Shown here one piece after another: positions 48,219 to 58,650 of a stretch of 64,000 nucleotides of DNA. This DNA comes from an uncultured Micrococcales bacterium (GTDB lineage: Bacteria > Actinomycetota > Actinomycetes > Actinomycetales > Microbacteriaceae). Position 1 is the stretch's first letter, and the number at the start of each line of letters is the position of its first letter. Made by a program: the position numbers and the translations under genes. The stretch spans positions 39,091 to 103,090 of the forward strand of contig CAIVWH010000030.1 in assembly GCA_903909605.1 (NCBI GenBank), written 5' to 3'. The notes under the pieces are model-generated. The model saw only the letters and a list, made by a program, of their open reading frames with translations, ran no database searches and was not told where the DNA came from.

Positions 48219-49396
48219 GCACCGAAAAGACTTCACGGCTAAAGGTCGATTGGCAATCGATTATTCGCGGCAACGCGCTGATTCCAGTTCTGGCAATTGT
48301 CACATCGCTAATTGTTGGCGGCATCCTGGTTGCAATTGCCAACACAGATGTGCAGGCCGCCGCCGGCAACATCTTCAGCGCTCCGGGAACCTTCTTCTCT
48401 ACCCTCGGTCAAACCGTCGGTGGCGCATACGATGCACTATTCCGCGGTTCGATTTTCAACTATCAGGCTTCTGATGTTGCGTTGATGTTCAAGCCGCTAA
48501 CCGAGACCCTCGCCTTTGCAACCCCGATCACGCTCACCGGATTGGCGCTTGCCATCTCGTTCCGCTCGGGCTTGTTCAACATCGGTGGCACCGGGCAGAT
48601 CATCTTCGGTGCGATGTTCGCCGGCTGGGTTGGCATCTATGTGCACCTGCCATTCTGGATTCACCTGCCGCTGGCAATTGTTGTTGGCGTAATCGGTGGT
48701 GCGTTCTTCGGTGCCCTTGTTGGCTTGCTGAAGGCAACCACTGGCGCCAATGAAGTAATCGTCACAATCATGTTCAACTACATCGCAGGGCTCTTGCTGC
48801 AATACCTGCTGAAGACCCCGCTGCTTCAGGCGCCAAACACCGCGAATCCGATTTCGCCTGCCGTGCAAGACACCGCGAAGTACCCGCTGCTTTTCGGCGA
48901 CACCAACCGCCTGCACTGGGGGTTCTTCGTGATGCTGGCTGCTGTGGTCTTCACCTGGTGGCTGATGAACCGCTCTTCAATCGGGTTTAAGTTCCGTGCC
49001 ATCGGCCACAACCCCCGCGCCGCAAGGGTTGCCGGCATCAACCTCGGCCTGACCTACGTGGCCGTGATGGCCGTTTCTGGTGCGCTGGCCGGTCTTGCCG
49101 GAACCACGCAGATTCTTGGCACCGAGCAGCACCTAACCATCGGTGTCTCGGCCAGCTTCGGCATCGACGCCATCACGGTGGCACTGCTCGGCCGCTCGAA
49201 CCCTTGGGGAGTGCTGGCAGCCGGCATTCTGTTCGGCGGTCTTCGCGCCGGAGCTGTGACCATGCAGGCCGAACAGGCCGTGCCGGTCGACATCGTGACC
49301 GTCGTTCAATCGATGATCGTGCTGTTTATCGCGGCCCCACCTTTGGTTCGAGCGATCTATCGCATCCGAAAGGGGGCCGAAGTTGAAGCTTTCTAA
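48215..49396 (+). CDS. ABC transporter permease (BMP/nucleoside type)
   Basis: LTGLALAISFRSGLFNIGGTGQIIFGAMFAGWVG...GANEVIVTIMFNYIAGLL; ATGA overlap with ATPase gene. Confidence 0.92.
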   Translation: MSTEKTSRLKVDWQSIIRGNALIPVLAIVTSLIVGGILVAIANTDVQAAAGNIFSAPGTFFSTLGQTVGGAYDALFRGSIFNYQASDVALMFKPLTETLAFATPITLTGLALAISFRSGLFNIGGTGQIIFGAMFAGWVGIYVHLPFWIHLPLAIVVGVIGGAFFGALVGLLKATTGANEVIVTIMFNYIAGLLLQYLLKTPLLQAPNTANPISPAVQDTAKYPLLFGDTNRLHWGFFVMLAAVVFTWWLMNRSSIGFKFRAIGHNPRAARVAGINLGLTYVAVMAVSGALAGLAGTTQILGTEQHLTIGVSASFGIDAITVALLGRSNPWGVLAAGILFGGLRAGAVTMQAEQAVPVDIVTVVQSMIVLFIAAPPLVRAIYRIRKGAEVEAF

Positions 49397-50612
49397 GCGC
49401 CCGTTCGTAACCGTTGCAGTGGTTGCTCTGCTGACCCTGCTGCTCGCAGCCGTGGCTCCGCACGACATCACCACCATCAATGTTTCCAGCGACACCGATT
49501 TCTTCCACATCGCAGATTTCCCCGTTTCGGTGACCATCGTGGTCTGGACCTGCGCGGCGCTCAACATTTTGTTGGCCGCTGGTGCCGGATCTTTCTTGTT
49601 CCTGGCGAGGCGCAAGGTGCCCGGTGCAATCACCGGAGTCGCATTCTTCGCGATGGCTCTTTCTGCTCTGGTTTATCTGTATCACGGCAACAACATGACA
49701 ATCACCTCGCTGCTGCAAGGTTCGCTTGCGCTGTCGGTTCCGCTGATCTTCGGTTCGATGGCCGGTGTGCTGAGCGAACGTGTCGGTGTGGTCAACATCG
49801 CGATTGAGGGCCAGCTACTGTTTGGTGCATTCGCATCGGCGATGATCGCATCCATGACCCACAGCCTCTGGGCAGGGCTATTCGGTTCGCTGGTTGCCGG
49901 AGCGCTGGTTGCCTGGATTCTCGCAGTGTTCTCAATCAAATATCGAGTCGACCAGATCATTGTCGGTGTTGTTGTGAACATGCTCGTGGTTGGTCTAACC
50001 AACTTCTTGTTCGGCACATTGATGGGCGACAACCCGGTGCTGTTTAACCAGCCGCCGCGTTTCGATAAGTTCTCGCTGCCGCTGCTCGGCCAGATTCCGG
50101 TAATCGGGCCGGTGCTGTTCAACCAGACCCCGATTGTCTACCTGATGTATCTGGCGTTGGTCGTTGTTTTCGTTGCCCTGTTCAAGACCCGCTGGGGGCT
50201 TAGGGTTCGTGCCGTTGGTGAATACCCGAAGGCGGCAGACACCGTGGGCATCAACGTCTATCGCACTCGCTATGTATCGGTGGTCCTTGGCGGCGCGCTG
50301 GCAGGCCTGGGCGGGGCATTTTTCACCCTCGGTCAGGTTGGTTCGTTCGGCCAGGGCATCACGCACGGTGCCGGCTACATCGCCCTTGCGGCGCTCATCT
50401 TCGGCCGCTGGAACCCGCTTCTTGCGGCGTGCGCAGCTCTGCTATTTGGCTTTGCCCAGAACCTGCAGTATGGCCTCGCTATCATCGGTTCGCCGCTGCC
50501 AAGCGAGTTCCTGCTGATGCTGCCATACGTGCTGACCGTAATTGCGGTTGCCGGACTGGTCGGCAAGGTCACCGGGCCAGCCGCCAGCGGCAAGCCATAC
50601 GTCAAGGAGTAA
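49383..50612 (+). CDS. ABC transporter permease (BMP/nucleoside type)
   Basis: GSMAGVLSERVGVVNIAIEGQLLFGAFASAMIA...YRVDQIIVGVVVNMLVVGLTNFLFG...AGYIALAALIFGRWNP. Confidence 0.92.
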   Translation: MKLSKRPFVTVAVVALLTLLLAAVAPHDITTINVSSDTDFFHIADFPVSVTIVVWTCAALNILLAAGAGSFLFLARRKVPGAITGVAFFAMALSALVYLYHGNNMTITSLLQGSLALSVPLIFGSMAGVLSERVGVVNIAIEGQLLFGAFASAMIASMTHSLWAGLFGSLVAGALVAWILAVFSIKYRVDQIIVGVVVNMLVVGLTNFLFGTLMGDNPVLFNQPPRFDKFSLPLLGQIPVIGPVLFNQTPIVYLMYLALVVVFVALFKTRWGLRVRAVGEYPKAADTVGINVYRTRYVSVVLGGALAGLGGAFFTLGQVGSFGQGITHGAGYIALAALIFGRWNPLLAACAALLFGFAQNLQYGLAIIGSPLPSEFLLMLPYVLTVIAVAGLVGKVTGPAASGKPYVKE

Positions 50613-50615
50613 TCG

Positions 50616-51010
50616 GTGTCGATCAACTGGGATGAACTTCGGGCCGCCGCGCGCGCTGCGATGACGAGCGCATACGCCCCTTATTCAAAGTTTCCGGTTG
50701 GGGCAGCCGCCCTTACCGAAGACGGCCGAATCATCACGGGTTGCAACGTAGAAAACGCGTCATACGGGCTAACCCTCTGCGCAGAGTGCGGGCTGGTTTC
50801 GCAACTAGTCGCAAGCGGCGGCGGCAAGTTGGTTGCCTTCACCTGCTGCGACTCTAACGAAAACGTGCTGATGCCCTGCGGTCGCTGCCGTCAGCTGCTG
50901 TTTGAACACTCGGCAAATGGCATGGTGCTCGAAACCGTCTCGGGGTTCAAGACTATCGACGAAGTTTTGCCGGATGCCTTTGGCCCGCGCGATCTTGAGG
51001 AGCGCAAGTA

Positions 51011-51011
<1 letters not shown>
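50616..51011 (+). CDS. cdd: Cytidine deaminase
   Basis: AYAPYSKFPVGAAALTEDGRIITGCNVENASYGLTLCAECGLVSQLVASG...MPCGRCRQLLFEH. Confidence 0.95.
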
Positions 51012-52291
<1,280 letters not shown>

Positions 52292-52293
52292 AG

Positions 52294-53436
52294 ATGACCA
52301 GTCAAATTCCAGACCTTTCGCAATTGCAGCACCGCCACAGCTCAAAGTGGCGACGCTTCTCGCATGACGTTTTGCCGATGCATGTTGCCGAGATGGATTT
52401 CGAAATTTCCCCGCACATCCGTGCCACGCTTGCGCGAATGGTTACCGAGTCTGACCTCGGCTATCTCGGGCCAATCCCCGAACTAAACGCAGCAGTGGCA
52501 GGCTTTGCCAAGCGCCGCTGGAACTGGACCATCGACCCAAATCACATTCGTCTCGCCACTGACGTTGGCGTTGCCGCCGTCGAACTTTTCCGAGTCCTTA
52601 CCAAGCCTGGCGATAAGGTCATGGTCAACTCTCCGGTTTACACGAACTTTCACACCTGGATTCCCGAGGTGGGTGCCATCATCGAGGATGCCCCGCTGAA
52701 ACGCGAATCTGGCTGGCGACTCGACCTGGATGTCATCGATGCGGCATTCGCAAACGGTGCAAAGGTGCTTCTGTTGTGCAACCCGCAAAATCCAACCGGC
52801 ACCGTTCACACTCACGCCGAGCTGAGTCGACTCGCCGACATTGCGGCAAAGTATTCGGCAGTGGTGATTAGCGATGAGATCCACGCTCCGCTAACCTACG
52901 GCGACAGTGAGTTCGTGCCATACCTGGCCGTCAGCGAGAACGCCCGCAAGACCGGAATCACAATCACCTCGTCGAGCAAGTCGTGGAACACTGCTGGGCT
53001 CAAGGCTGCCATCGTCGTTACCGCAAGCGACGAAATGCAGCAGGTGGTTAGCCGCACCCCAGAGGCCATGCACTGGCGCGCATCCTTGCTGGGAGCCTTC
53101 GCGATGGTTGAGTCATACGACAACTCTGAGGGCTGGCTTGACGCGACTCTCGCCAGCCTGGATGCCAATCGGCACTTCACACTCAGCCAGTTCGCTGAGA
53201 AGCTTCCCAAGGCGCGCATGAGCCTGCCAGCGGCCACCTACCTAGCCTGGGTTGATGTGAGCGACTGCGGCTTTGGCGAAAATCCGGCCGCTTATCTGCT
53301 CGAGCACGCCAGGGTTGGGCTCGAGTCGGGCACCAACTTTGGCAAGCAGTACCAGGGGTTTGTGCGCTTCAACTTTGCCACCAGCCACGAGAACATCGCC
53401 GAGGCTATCTCGCGCATTGCGGCGGTCGCAAAGTAG
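52294..53436 (+). CDS. MalY/PatB-family pyridoxal-phosphate aminotransferase (C-S lyase)
   Basis: SSKWRRFSHDVLPMHVAEMDFEISPHI...NPQNPTGTVHTHAELSRLADIA...VISDEIHAPLTYGDSEFVPYLAVSENA...ITSSSKSWNTAGLKAA. Confidence 0.92.
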   Translation: MTSQIPDLSQLQHRHSSKWRRFSHDVLPMHVAEMDFEISPHIRATLARMVTESDLGYLGPIPELNAAVAGFAKRRWNWTIDPNHIRLATDVGVAAVELFRVLTKPGDKVMVNSPVYTNFHTWIPEVGAIIEDAPLKRESGWRLDLDVIDAAFANGAKVLLLCNPQNPTGTVHTHAELSRLADIAAKYSAVVISDEIHAPLTYGDSEFVPYLAVSENARKTGITITSSSKSWNTAGLKAAIVVTASDEMQQVVSRTPEAMHWRASLLGAFAMVESYDNSEGWLDATLASLDANRHFTLSQFAEKLPKARMSLPAATYLAWVDVSDCGFGENPAAYLLEHARVGLESGTNFGKQYQGFVRFNFATSHENIAEAISRIAAVAK

Positions 53437-53439
53437 TTT

Positions 53440-53487
53440 GCCGGATGCCGGATGCCGGATGCCCGATGCCCGATGCCCGAATCGGGC
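53440..53487. repeat. 7-bp short tandem repeat array with terminal palindrome
   Basis: GCCGGAT x3 (53440-53460), GCCCGAT x2 (53461-53474), GCCCGAA (53475-53481), then TCGGGC; GCCCGA-A-TCGGGC palindrome at 53475-53487. Confidence 0.9.
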
Positions 53488-53494
53488 AAGACTA

Positions 53495-54721
53495 CTAGCC
53501 GAGGGCCTGCTTGAGATCGTGAATTAGGTCGCCCGCATACTCGATCCCTACCGAAAGGCGCAGGGTCGAGTCTGTGATGCCAACCTGTGCTCGAACCTCT
53601 GGTGCGAGTCGACGGTGAGTGGTAGAGGCTGGGTGAGTGATCAGGCTCTTGGCATCACCGAGGTTGTTAGAGATGTCGATGACCTGCAGCGCATTCATGA
53701 ACTCGTAGGTCGCGGTCTTGTCACCCTTGTATGCGAAACAAACGGTCGACCCTCCGCCGCTCATCTGCCGCTTAGCAAGTTCGTGCTGTGGGTGCGACTG
53801 AAGGAACGGGTAGCGTACGCGCTCAATCTTGGGATGCGACTCTAGAAAAAGCGCGACCTCGAAGGCGTTGTCGGTCATGCGAGCAACCCGAAGCGACATG
53901 GTCTCGAGAGACTTGGTGAGCACCCACGCCTCGAATGCGCCCATGGCAAGGCCGGCGTGACGCGTAAATGGTCGAACGATTCCGTTGATGTAGGCATCCG
54001 AGCCAACGACCGCGCCACCGAGCACTCGGCCCTGACCGTCGATGTGCTTGGTTGCCGAATACATGACGGCGTCGGCGCCAAGTTCGAGTGGCTTCTGGAG
54101 AACCGGCGATGCTAGAACGTTGTCGACGATTACCAAAGCGCCGGCCTTGTGGGCGAGTTCACTCACCATGGCGATGTCTACGATTTCCATCATCGGGTTG
54201 CTTGGGGTTTCGATGAAAACGGCCTTCGCGCCCTTAGAGAGAGCTGCAGCCCAGTCGGCTGGGTCGTTGCCCTGAACCAGCTCGAATTCGACGCCCCACT
54301 TTGGCAAGAACTCGGTGATGATCACATAGCAAGACGAGAACATCGCCATGGATGCGACCACTCGGTCGCCCTTCGAGACCAGAGACGCGAGGGCCGAGAA
54401 AACGGCGGACATTCCGGTGCCGGAGGCGAAGGCCGCCTCTGCGCCCTCAATGGCGGCCAGGCGCTGCTCGAAGGTCTCTACGGTTGGGTTGCCGAAGCGC
54501 GAATAGAGAAAGTGTTCGGTCTCGTCAGAGAAGGCCGATTCGGCCTGCTGGGCAGAGTCGTAGGTGAAGCCAGAGTTCAGAAACAGCGCCTCGCTCGTCT
54601 CGCCGAAGCCTGTGCGATTCAGACCGGCCCGAACGCCAATCGTGTCTGGGTGCAATTGCCAGTTGGGCTGAGGTGCATTCTGCGGGTCCTGGTAACCCCA
54701 TGGGCGCTGGCGCTTAGTCAT
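53495..54721 (-). CDS. metZ: O-succinylhomoserine sulfhydrylase (Cys/Met PLP enzyme)
   Basis: VRAGLNRTGFGETSEALFLNSGFTYDSAQQAESAFSDETEHFLYSRFGNPTVETFEQRLAAIEGAEAAFASGTGMSAVFSAL...VYSATKHIDGQGRVLGGAVVG. Confidence 0.9.
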   Translation of the reverse strand: MTKRQRPWGYQDPQNAPQPNWQLHPDTIGVRAGLNRTGFGETSEALFLNSGFTYDSAQQAESAFSDETEHFLYSRFGNPTVETFEQRLAAIEGAEAAFASGTGMSAVFSALASLVSKGDRVVASMAMFSSCYVIITEFLPKWGVEFELVQGNDPADWAAALSKGAKAVFIETPSNPMMEIVDIAMVSELAHKAGALVIVDNVLASPVLQKPLELGADAVMYSATKHIDGQGRVLGGAVVGSDAYINGIVRPFTRHAGLAMGAFEAWVLTKSLETMSLRVARMTDNAFEVALFLESHPKIERVRYPFLQSHPQHELAKRQMSGGGSTVCFAYKGDKTATYEFMNALQVIDISNNLGDAKSLITHPASTTHRRLAPEVRAQVGITDSTLRLSVGIEYAGDLIHDLKQALG

Positions 54722-54737
54722 TGCCCAATTCTAGTTT

Positions 54738-55658
54738 TCAGCCGCAGAGCAAGTCGATGCGGTTTCGCAAAATTGCGACCGGTGGGGCAGCGTTCGCTGC
54801 GTTCCACTGGGCGGTGTTGGCAAACGGCAACTGTTGGTCGGCGGCGAACCCCAGGTAGGAACTCAGCGACGACTCGAGTTGAGTCCAGTCGAGCGACAAA
54901 GTGCCACGGGCATCCACGTTTGCTTTCTGCTGCCCGGCCCAAGCTGCAACGGCGGCAGGGTTGTCGAAGTTCTGTTTGCCAAGGGCCGCATAAATCGCGC
55001 AATACTGCGCGTCGTCGCTCGAGTGCTGCACACGGATGCTCGTGGCAGCTGGTTCAATCGGTGCGTAAACGCAGTGCTTCAGCGAGATCATCCAGTCGCT
55101 GAGCCTGGTCGGGTCGCGCTCTTCGAGTATCACGGCGAGGTAGGTGTGGAAGTCTTCCTGCCCGCCCCACTTCGGGTATGCCTTGATGAACCAGGCTTCG
55201 TTTCGATGTTCATAGAGCGGGATGAAGGTCATCAGTCGTTGCCAAACGGCAGCGGCGTTCTCGTGCCAGTCTCGAGTTCCCTCTTGCTTGTTCGGGTAGG
55301 TGTTCCAAGGGTCGAGCACGGTCGAAATGATTCGCGACTCTTGCCTTGCCAGGCTCATCAGAGCTGCCGGGTCTGGGTTGTCCTGCTGCATCACAGTCTG
55401 CAGGCGCTCCATCGACTGGCAGGTGTAATTGTTGACCTTCCAGACCTCATCCGCGGTGAGGCTGGCTGCGTGGTAGTTGGGCTTAGGCGAGTCGATGCTG
55501 AGAAATGGAAACTGCAATTGCAGAAATGCGCCGAGAACGAAAACCGAGATCCAGACCAGTGGTTTCAGAATGTATTTGAAAACCCAGCCGGGTAGTTCAA
55601 AGTCCTCGAGCCAAAGTTCAAACTTTGTGGCTTCGCGTCTGCGTCTAGTCCTCGCCAA
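54738..55658 (-). CDS. Hypothetical single-pass membrane/secreted protein
   Basis: ORF MARTRRRREATKFELWLEDFELPGWVFKYILKPLVWISVFVLGAFLQLQFPF...; one TM near N-terminus, Cys-containing extracytoplasmic region; short overlap with deaminase stop. Confidence 0.65.
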   Translation of the reverse strand: MARTRRRREATKFELWLEDFELPGWVFKYILKPLVWISVFVLGAFLQLQFPFLSIDSPKPNYHAASLTADEVWKVNNYTCQSMERLQTVMQQDNPDPAALMSLARQESRIISTVLDPWNTYPNKQEGTRDWHENAAAVWQRLMTFIPLYEHRNEAWFIKAYPKWGGQEDFHTYLAVILEERDPTRLSDWMISLKHCVYAPIEPAATSIRVQHSSDDAQYCAIYAALGKQNFDNPAAVAAWAGQQKANVDARGTLSLDWTQLESSLSSYLGFAADQQLPFANTAQWNAANAAPPVAILRNRIDLLCG

Positions 55659-56130
55659 TGTCTTCGTTCCATAGAGTCGGGTTTGCCTCTATGAAGTCTG
55701 CCATTAGTTTGATGAGCCCTGGATCATTCATCACGTGCACTTCGGCTCCGTGTTCGGCGACCCAATCCTGACCGCCCATGAAGTTTTTGTCGTCGCCTAC
55801 GAGCACGCGACCAATGCCGAACTGGCGAATCAGGCCGCTGCAGTACCAGCAGGGCGAAAGGCTGGTGGCAAGGGTTACCTTGCGATAGCTGCGCTGGCGG
55901 CCGGCATTGCGAAACGCGCTGGTTTCGCCGTGCATTGAGGCATCGCCTTCTTGAACGCGCAGGTTGTGGCCGCTGCCGAGCAGGCGGCCCTCGTCGTCAA
56001 AGAGGGCGGCACCGATAGGGATGCCACCCTCCTTGAGTCCGAGGTGAGCCTCGGCGATGGCTACAGAGAGCTTCTCCTGGTCGGTCGCAAAGACCTGTCC
56101 CTTTTCGAAGTGTTCTGGGTAGTCACTCAT
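55645..56130 (-). CDS. Nucleoside/cytosine deaminase resembling yeast-type cytosine deaminase (Fcy1)
   Basis: AEAHLGLKEGGIPIGAALFDDEGRLLGSGHNLRVQEGDASMHGETSAFRNAGR...TLATSLSPCWYCSGLIRQFGIGRVLVGDDKNFMGG...LWNEDIGED; HGE and SPCxxC zinc motifs. Confidence 0.9.
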   Translation of the reverse strand: MSDYPEHFEKGQVFATDQEKLSVAIAEAHLGLKEGGIPIGAALFDDEGRLLGSGHNLRVQEGDASMHGETSAFRNAGRQRSYRKVTLATSLSPCWYCSGLIRQFGIGRVLVGDDKNFMGGQDWVAEHGAEVHVMNDPGLIKLMADFIEANPTLWNEDIGED

Positions 56131-56157
56131 CGCCTGAACTCCTTTGTTTCTAGTTGC

Positions 56158-57576
56158 TTAGTTCTTCTTGGTGGTCTTCAGTGCGGTTGCCAGCACGTAG
56201 TAGAGCACGGCGGCGATAACGAAACCGACGATTGCGGTTGCGTCTCCACCTTCGATGATCTTCACGCCGTCAGCCATGTAGAAGTTGTCTGCAAACGAGC
56301 CCGAGGTCGCCAGCGGTGCAACGTAGGCAGGGTACTGGTTAGCGAAGAAGTAGATCGAGGTGGCAGTTGCAACCACGAAGGCCACTGGGCCTGCGAAGTT
56401 TTCCTTGCCACTGAGAGCGATCTCGCTAAGGTTCTGGCCGCGACGCATGAGGTAGTCGACCAGCACGATGGCAACCCAAGGAGCGACCCAGTATGAAACC
56501 ACGAGCAGGAAGCTCTCGAGGCTCGAACCGAGACCCTTAGGGTCGAGAACTGCTGCATCGTAGGCAACGAGTCCGCCGAGGATGCCCGCGAGGGTAACCA
56601 TGATTGCGCGGCGGGTCTTGAAGCCGAGCTTGAAGCCCATCGACAAGAACGACATTGCACCCGAGTAAACGTTCAGCACGTTAGCCGAGACCGAACCGAC
56701 AGCGATTGCCAGCAAAGTCAAAGCTGCGAGGTAGTCGTTTCCGATCAGAGCGGTGAAGCCCTTGGTTGGGTTGGTAACGATACCGATTGCCGAGAATGCA
56801 ACGGCTCCAACAACCATCAGAACCGAAGTGCTGAAGAAGTTGCCGAGACCGGCAGCCAAGCCAAGTGCGCGCTTGTTGGTGTTCTCAGGCAGGTAGCGGG
56901 TGTAGTCCGATGCGAATGGGGTCCATCCGGCGGTGTAGCCGTATGCGGCACCTGCAGCAAGAGTGAAACCACCGATGTTGAACGATGCGTCTGCGAAGTG
57001 TGCGTGTCCACCGGTCAGCACCAAGAAGGTGACGATGATCCAGACAACTGCGAGACCGTACGATGTGTAGCGCTCCCATACCTGAATCAGGTTGTGACCG
57101 ATGAATGCGATTGCGATCTGAACAACAACCACGATGCCGAGCGAAGCGGCAACTGGGATGTTGGTCAGCGCGTTAAGCGCGAGTGCACCGGACACTGAGT
57201 TCACTGCGAACCAACCGATACCTGCAACGAGGGTCGAGAGACCAGCAGGAATCAGGTTGCCAAGCTTTCCGAAAGCAGTGCGGCCGAGCACCATCTGAGG
57301 CAATCCGGCCTTAGGGCCAAAGGTGCTGAACAGACCGTGGGTGAGAGCTGCCAGTGCGTTACCAACGACGACAGCGAGGATTGCCTGAGTAAGGTTTAGG
57401 CCGAAGAAGAGAACGCCTAGGGCGCCTACATATACGGTTGCGAACTCGAGGTTAGGTGACGACCAAACCGTAAACAAATGCCACGCTTTACCGTGACGTT
57501 CACCTGCGGAGATCGGAGATACATCATTTACTTCGATTGAGGTTGCCTTAGCAGAGCCTGAGGTTGTGTTAGCCAT
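56158..57576 (-). CDS. codB: NCS1-family cytosine permease
   Basis: Polytopic membrane protein; PISAGERHGKAWHLFTVWSSPNLEFATVYVGALGVLFFGLNLTQAILAVVVGNALAALTHGLFSTFGPKAGLPQMVLGRTAFG...AGWTPFASDYTRYLPENT. Confidence 0.92.
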   Translation of the reverse strand: MANTTSGSAKATSIEVNDVSPISAGERHGKAWHLFTVWSSPNLEFATVYVGALGVLFFGLNLTQAILAVVVGNALAALTHGLFSTFGPKAGLPQMVLGRTAFGKLGNLIPAGLSTLVAGIGWFAVNSVSGALALNALTNIPVAASLGIVVVVQIAIAFIGHNLIQVWERYTSYGLAVVWIIVTFLVLTGGHAHFADASFNIGGFTLAAGAAYGYTAGWTPFASDYTRYLPENTNKRALGLAAGLGNFFSTSVLMVVGAVAFSAIGIVTNPTKGFTALIGNDYLAALTLLAIAVGSVSANVLNVYSGAMSFLSMGFKLGFKTRRAIMVTLAGILGGLVAYDAAVLDPKGLGSSLESFLLVVSYWVAPWVAIVLVDYLMRRGQNLSEIALSGKENFAGPVAFVVATATSIYFFANQYPAYVAPLATSGSFADNFYMADGVKIIEGGDATAIVGFVIAAVLYYVLATALKTTKKN

Positions 57577-57675
57577 GCTGGAAAATCTAGCGAACTTTCA
57601 GGCGGCTAAATGACAACAACCAGAATGGGGATTTCGAGTGAATATTGAGATAACCGTTTCGAGTAAGGAGCATCG

Positions 57676-58650
57676 ATGGCCGACTGGCTGGCCCGCCGAG
57701 CCCCTTATCTTCACAAGGGTTCGGTCGATTTAGAGGCGCTGGATGAGCGTTTTCTCGAGCCCTACCTAGAGATGCTCGCCGACCCAGAATCGAACCGGTT
57801 AACCACCACTACAAAGGGCTTTACGCGCGAAAAAATCGTCGACTGGTTGAACTCTCGACCACTGGCTGAAGGTCGCTTGGATTGGGCCATCCTGGATTCG
57901 GCCAACGGCGAGTTCGTTGGCGAGATTGTGCTTAGCGATTTTGTTTTGCAGCGACAGCAGATGGGGCTGCGAATCTGTTTGCGCGGGCCGAACTATTTCA
58001 ACCGGGGCTTTGGCTCTGATGCGCTCGAGGCAGTAATCACGTTCGCATTCGACAAGCTGCTGCTGAAGAAACTCGAGCTCGAGGTGTGGGTCGAAAACCC
58101 GCGCGCGATTTCGACATACGAGAAGTTTGGTTTCGTGCACAAACGTCACCGCAAGGATCGTCGCGGTTTCGAGTACATCGTGATGCATCTGAGCAAGGCT
58201 GACTTCGTTCGCGCTCTGGCCGAGCGCAAGATGGCCGAGCATCTCGACCTCGAAAACTGGAAATTCGAATTCGATAACGGCAAGCGTCGCGCCGGGTTGT
58301 GTAACTACGACGAACAAAAGATTCAGCTCAGCAAATACCTGGTTGAAATTCACAGCGTCGACGAGAGTCTGCAGGTGATGCTGCATGAAATCGCTCACGC
58401 GATGGCCGGGCACGCAGCCGGTCACTCGAAGGCCTGGTTAAAGGTGGCCAAGTCGATTGGCTATCGCAACGAGAAGTTCACCGGCAAAGAAATTGCCGAG
58501 AAGACCGCGCCTTGGGTTGGCACCTGCCCGCGCGGGCACCTGCACTATCGCTACCGCAAGCCGGCCCAGATGGTGTCTTGCACAATCTGCGGCAAGGGCT
58601 TCAACGTGCGAAACCTAATCAGATGGACGAAACGATCAACAGCATCGTGA
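57676..58650 (+). CDS. GNAT acetyltransferase domain fused to SprT-like zinc metalloprotease domain
   Basis: AAGGAG RBS; GNAT part LDWAILDSANGEFVGEIVLSDFVLQRQQMGLRICLRGPNYFNRGFGSDALEAVITFAFDKLLLKKLELEVWVENPRAISTYEKFGFVHKR; SprT part WKFEFDNGKRRAGLCNYDEQKIQLSKYLVEIHS...MLHEIAHAMAGHAAGHSKAW, C-terminal CPRGH...CTICGKGF. Confidence 0.9.
   Translation: MADWLARRAPYLHKGSVDLEALDERFLEPYLEMLADPESNRLTTTTKGFTREKIVDWLNSRPLAEGRLDWAILDSANGEFVGEIVLSDFVLQRQQMGLRICLRGPNYFNRGFGSDALEAVITFAFDKLLLKKLELEVWVENPRAISTYEKFGFVHKRHRKDRRGFEYIVMHLSKADFVRALAERKMAEHLDLENWKFEFDNGKRRAGLCNYDEQKIQLSKYLVEIHSVDESLQVMLHEIAHAMAGHAAGHSKAWLKVAKSIGYRNEKFTGKEIAEKTAPWVGTCPRGHLHYRYRKPAQMVSCTICGKGFNVRNLIRWTKRSTAS

Noticed and set aside
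54149-55102. 317-aa plus-strand ORF
   Set aside because: Antisense to the well-supported metZ and the 54738-55658 gene; Arg/Ala/Gly-rich composition without motifs, a shadow ORF typical of high-GC DNA.
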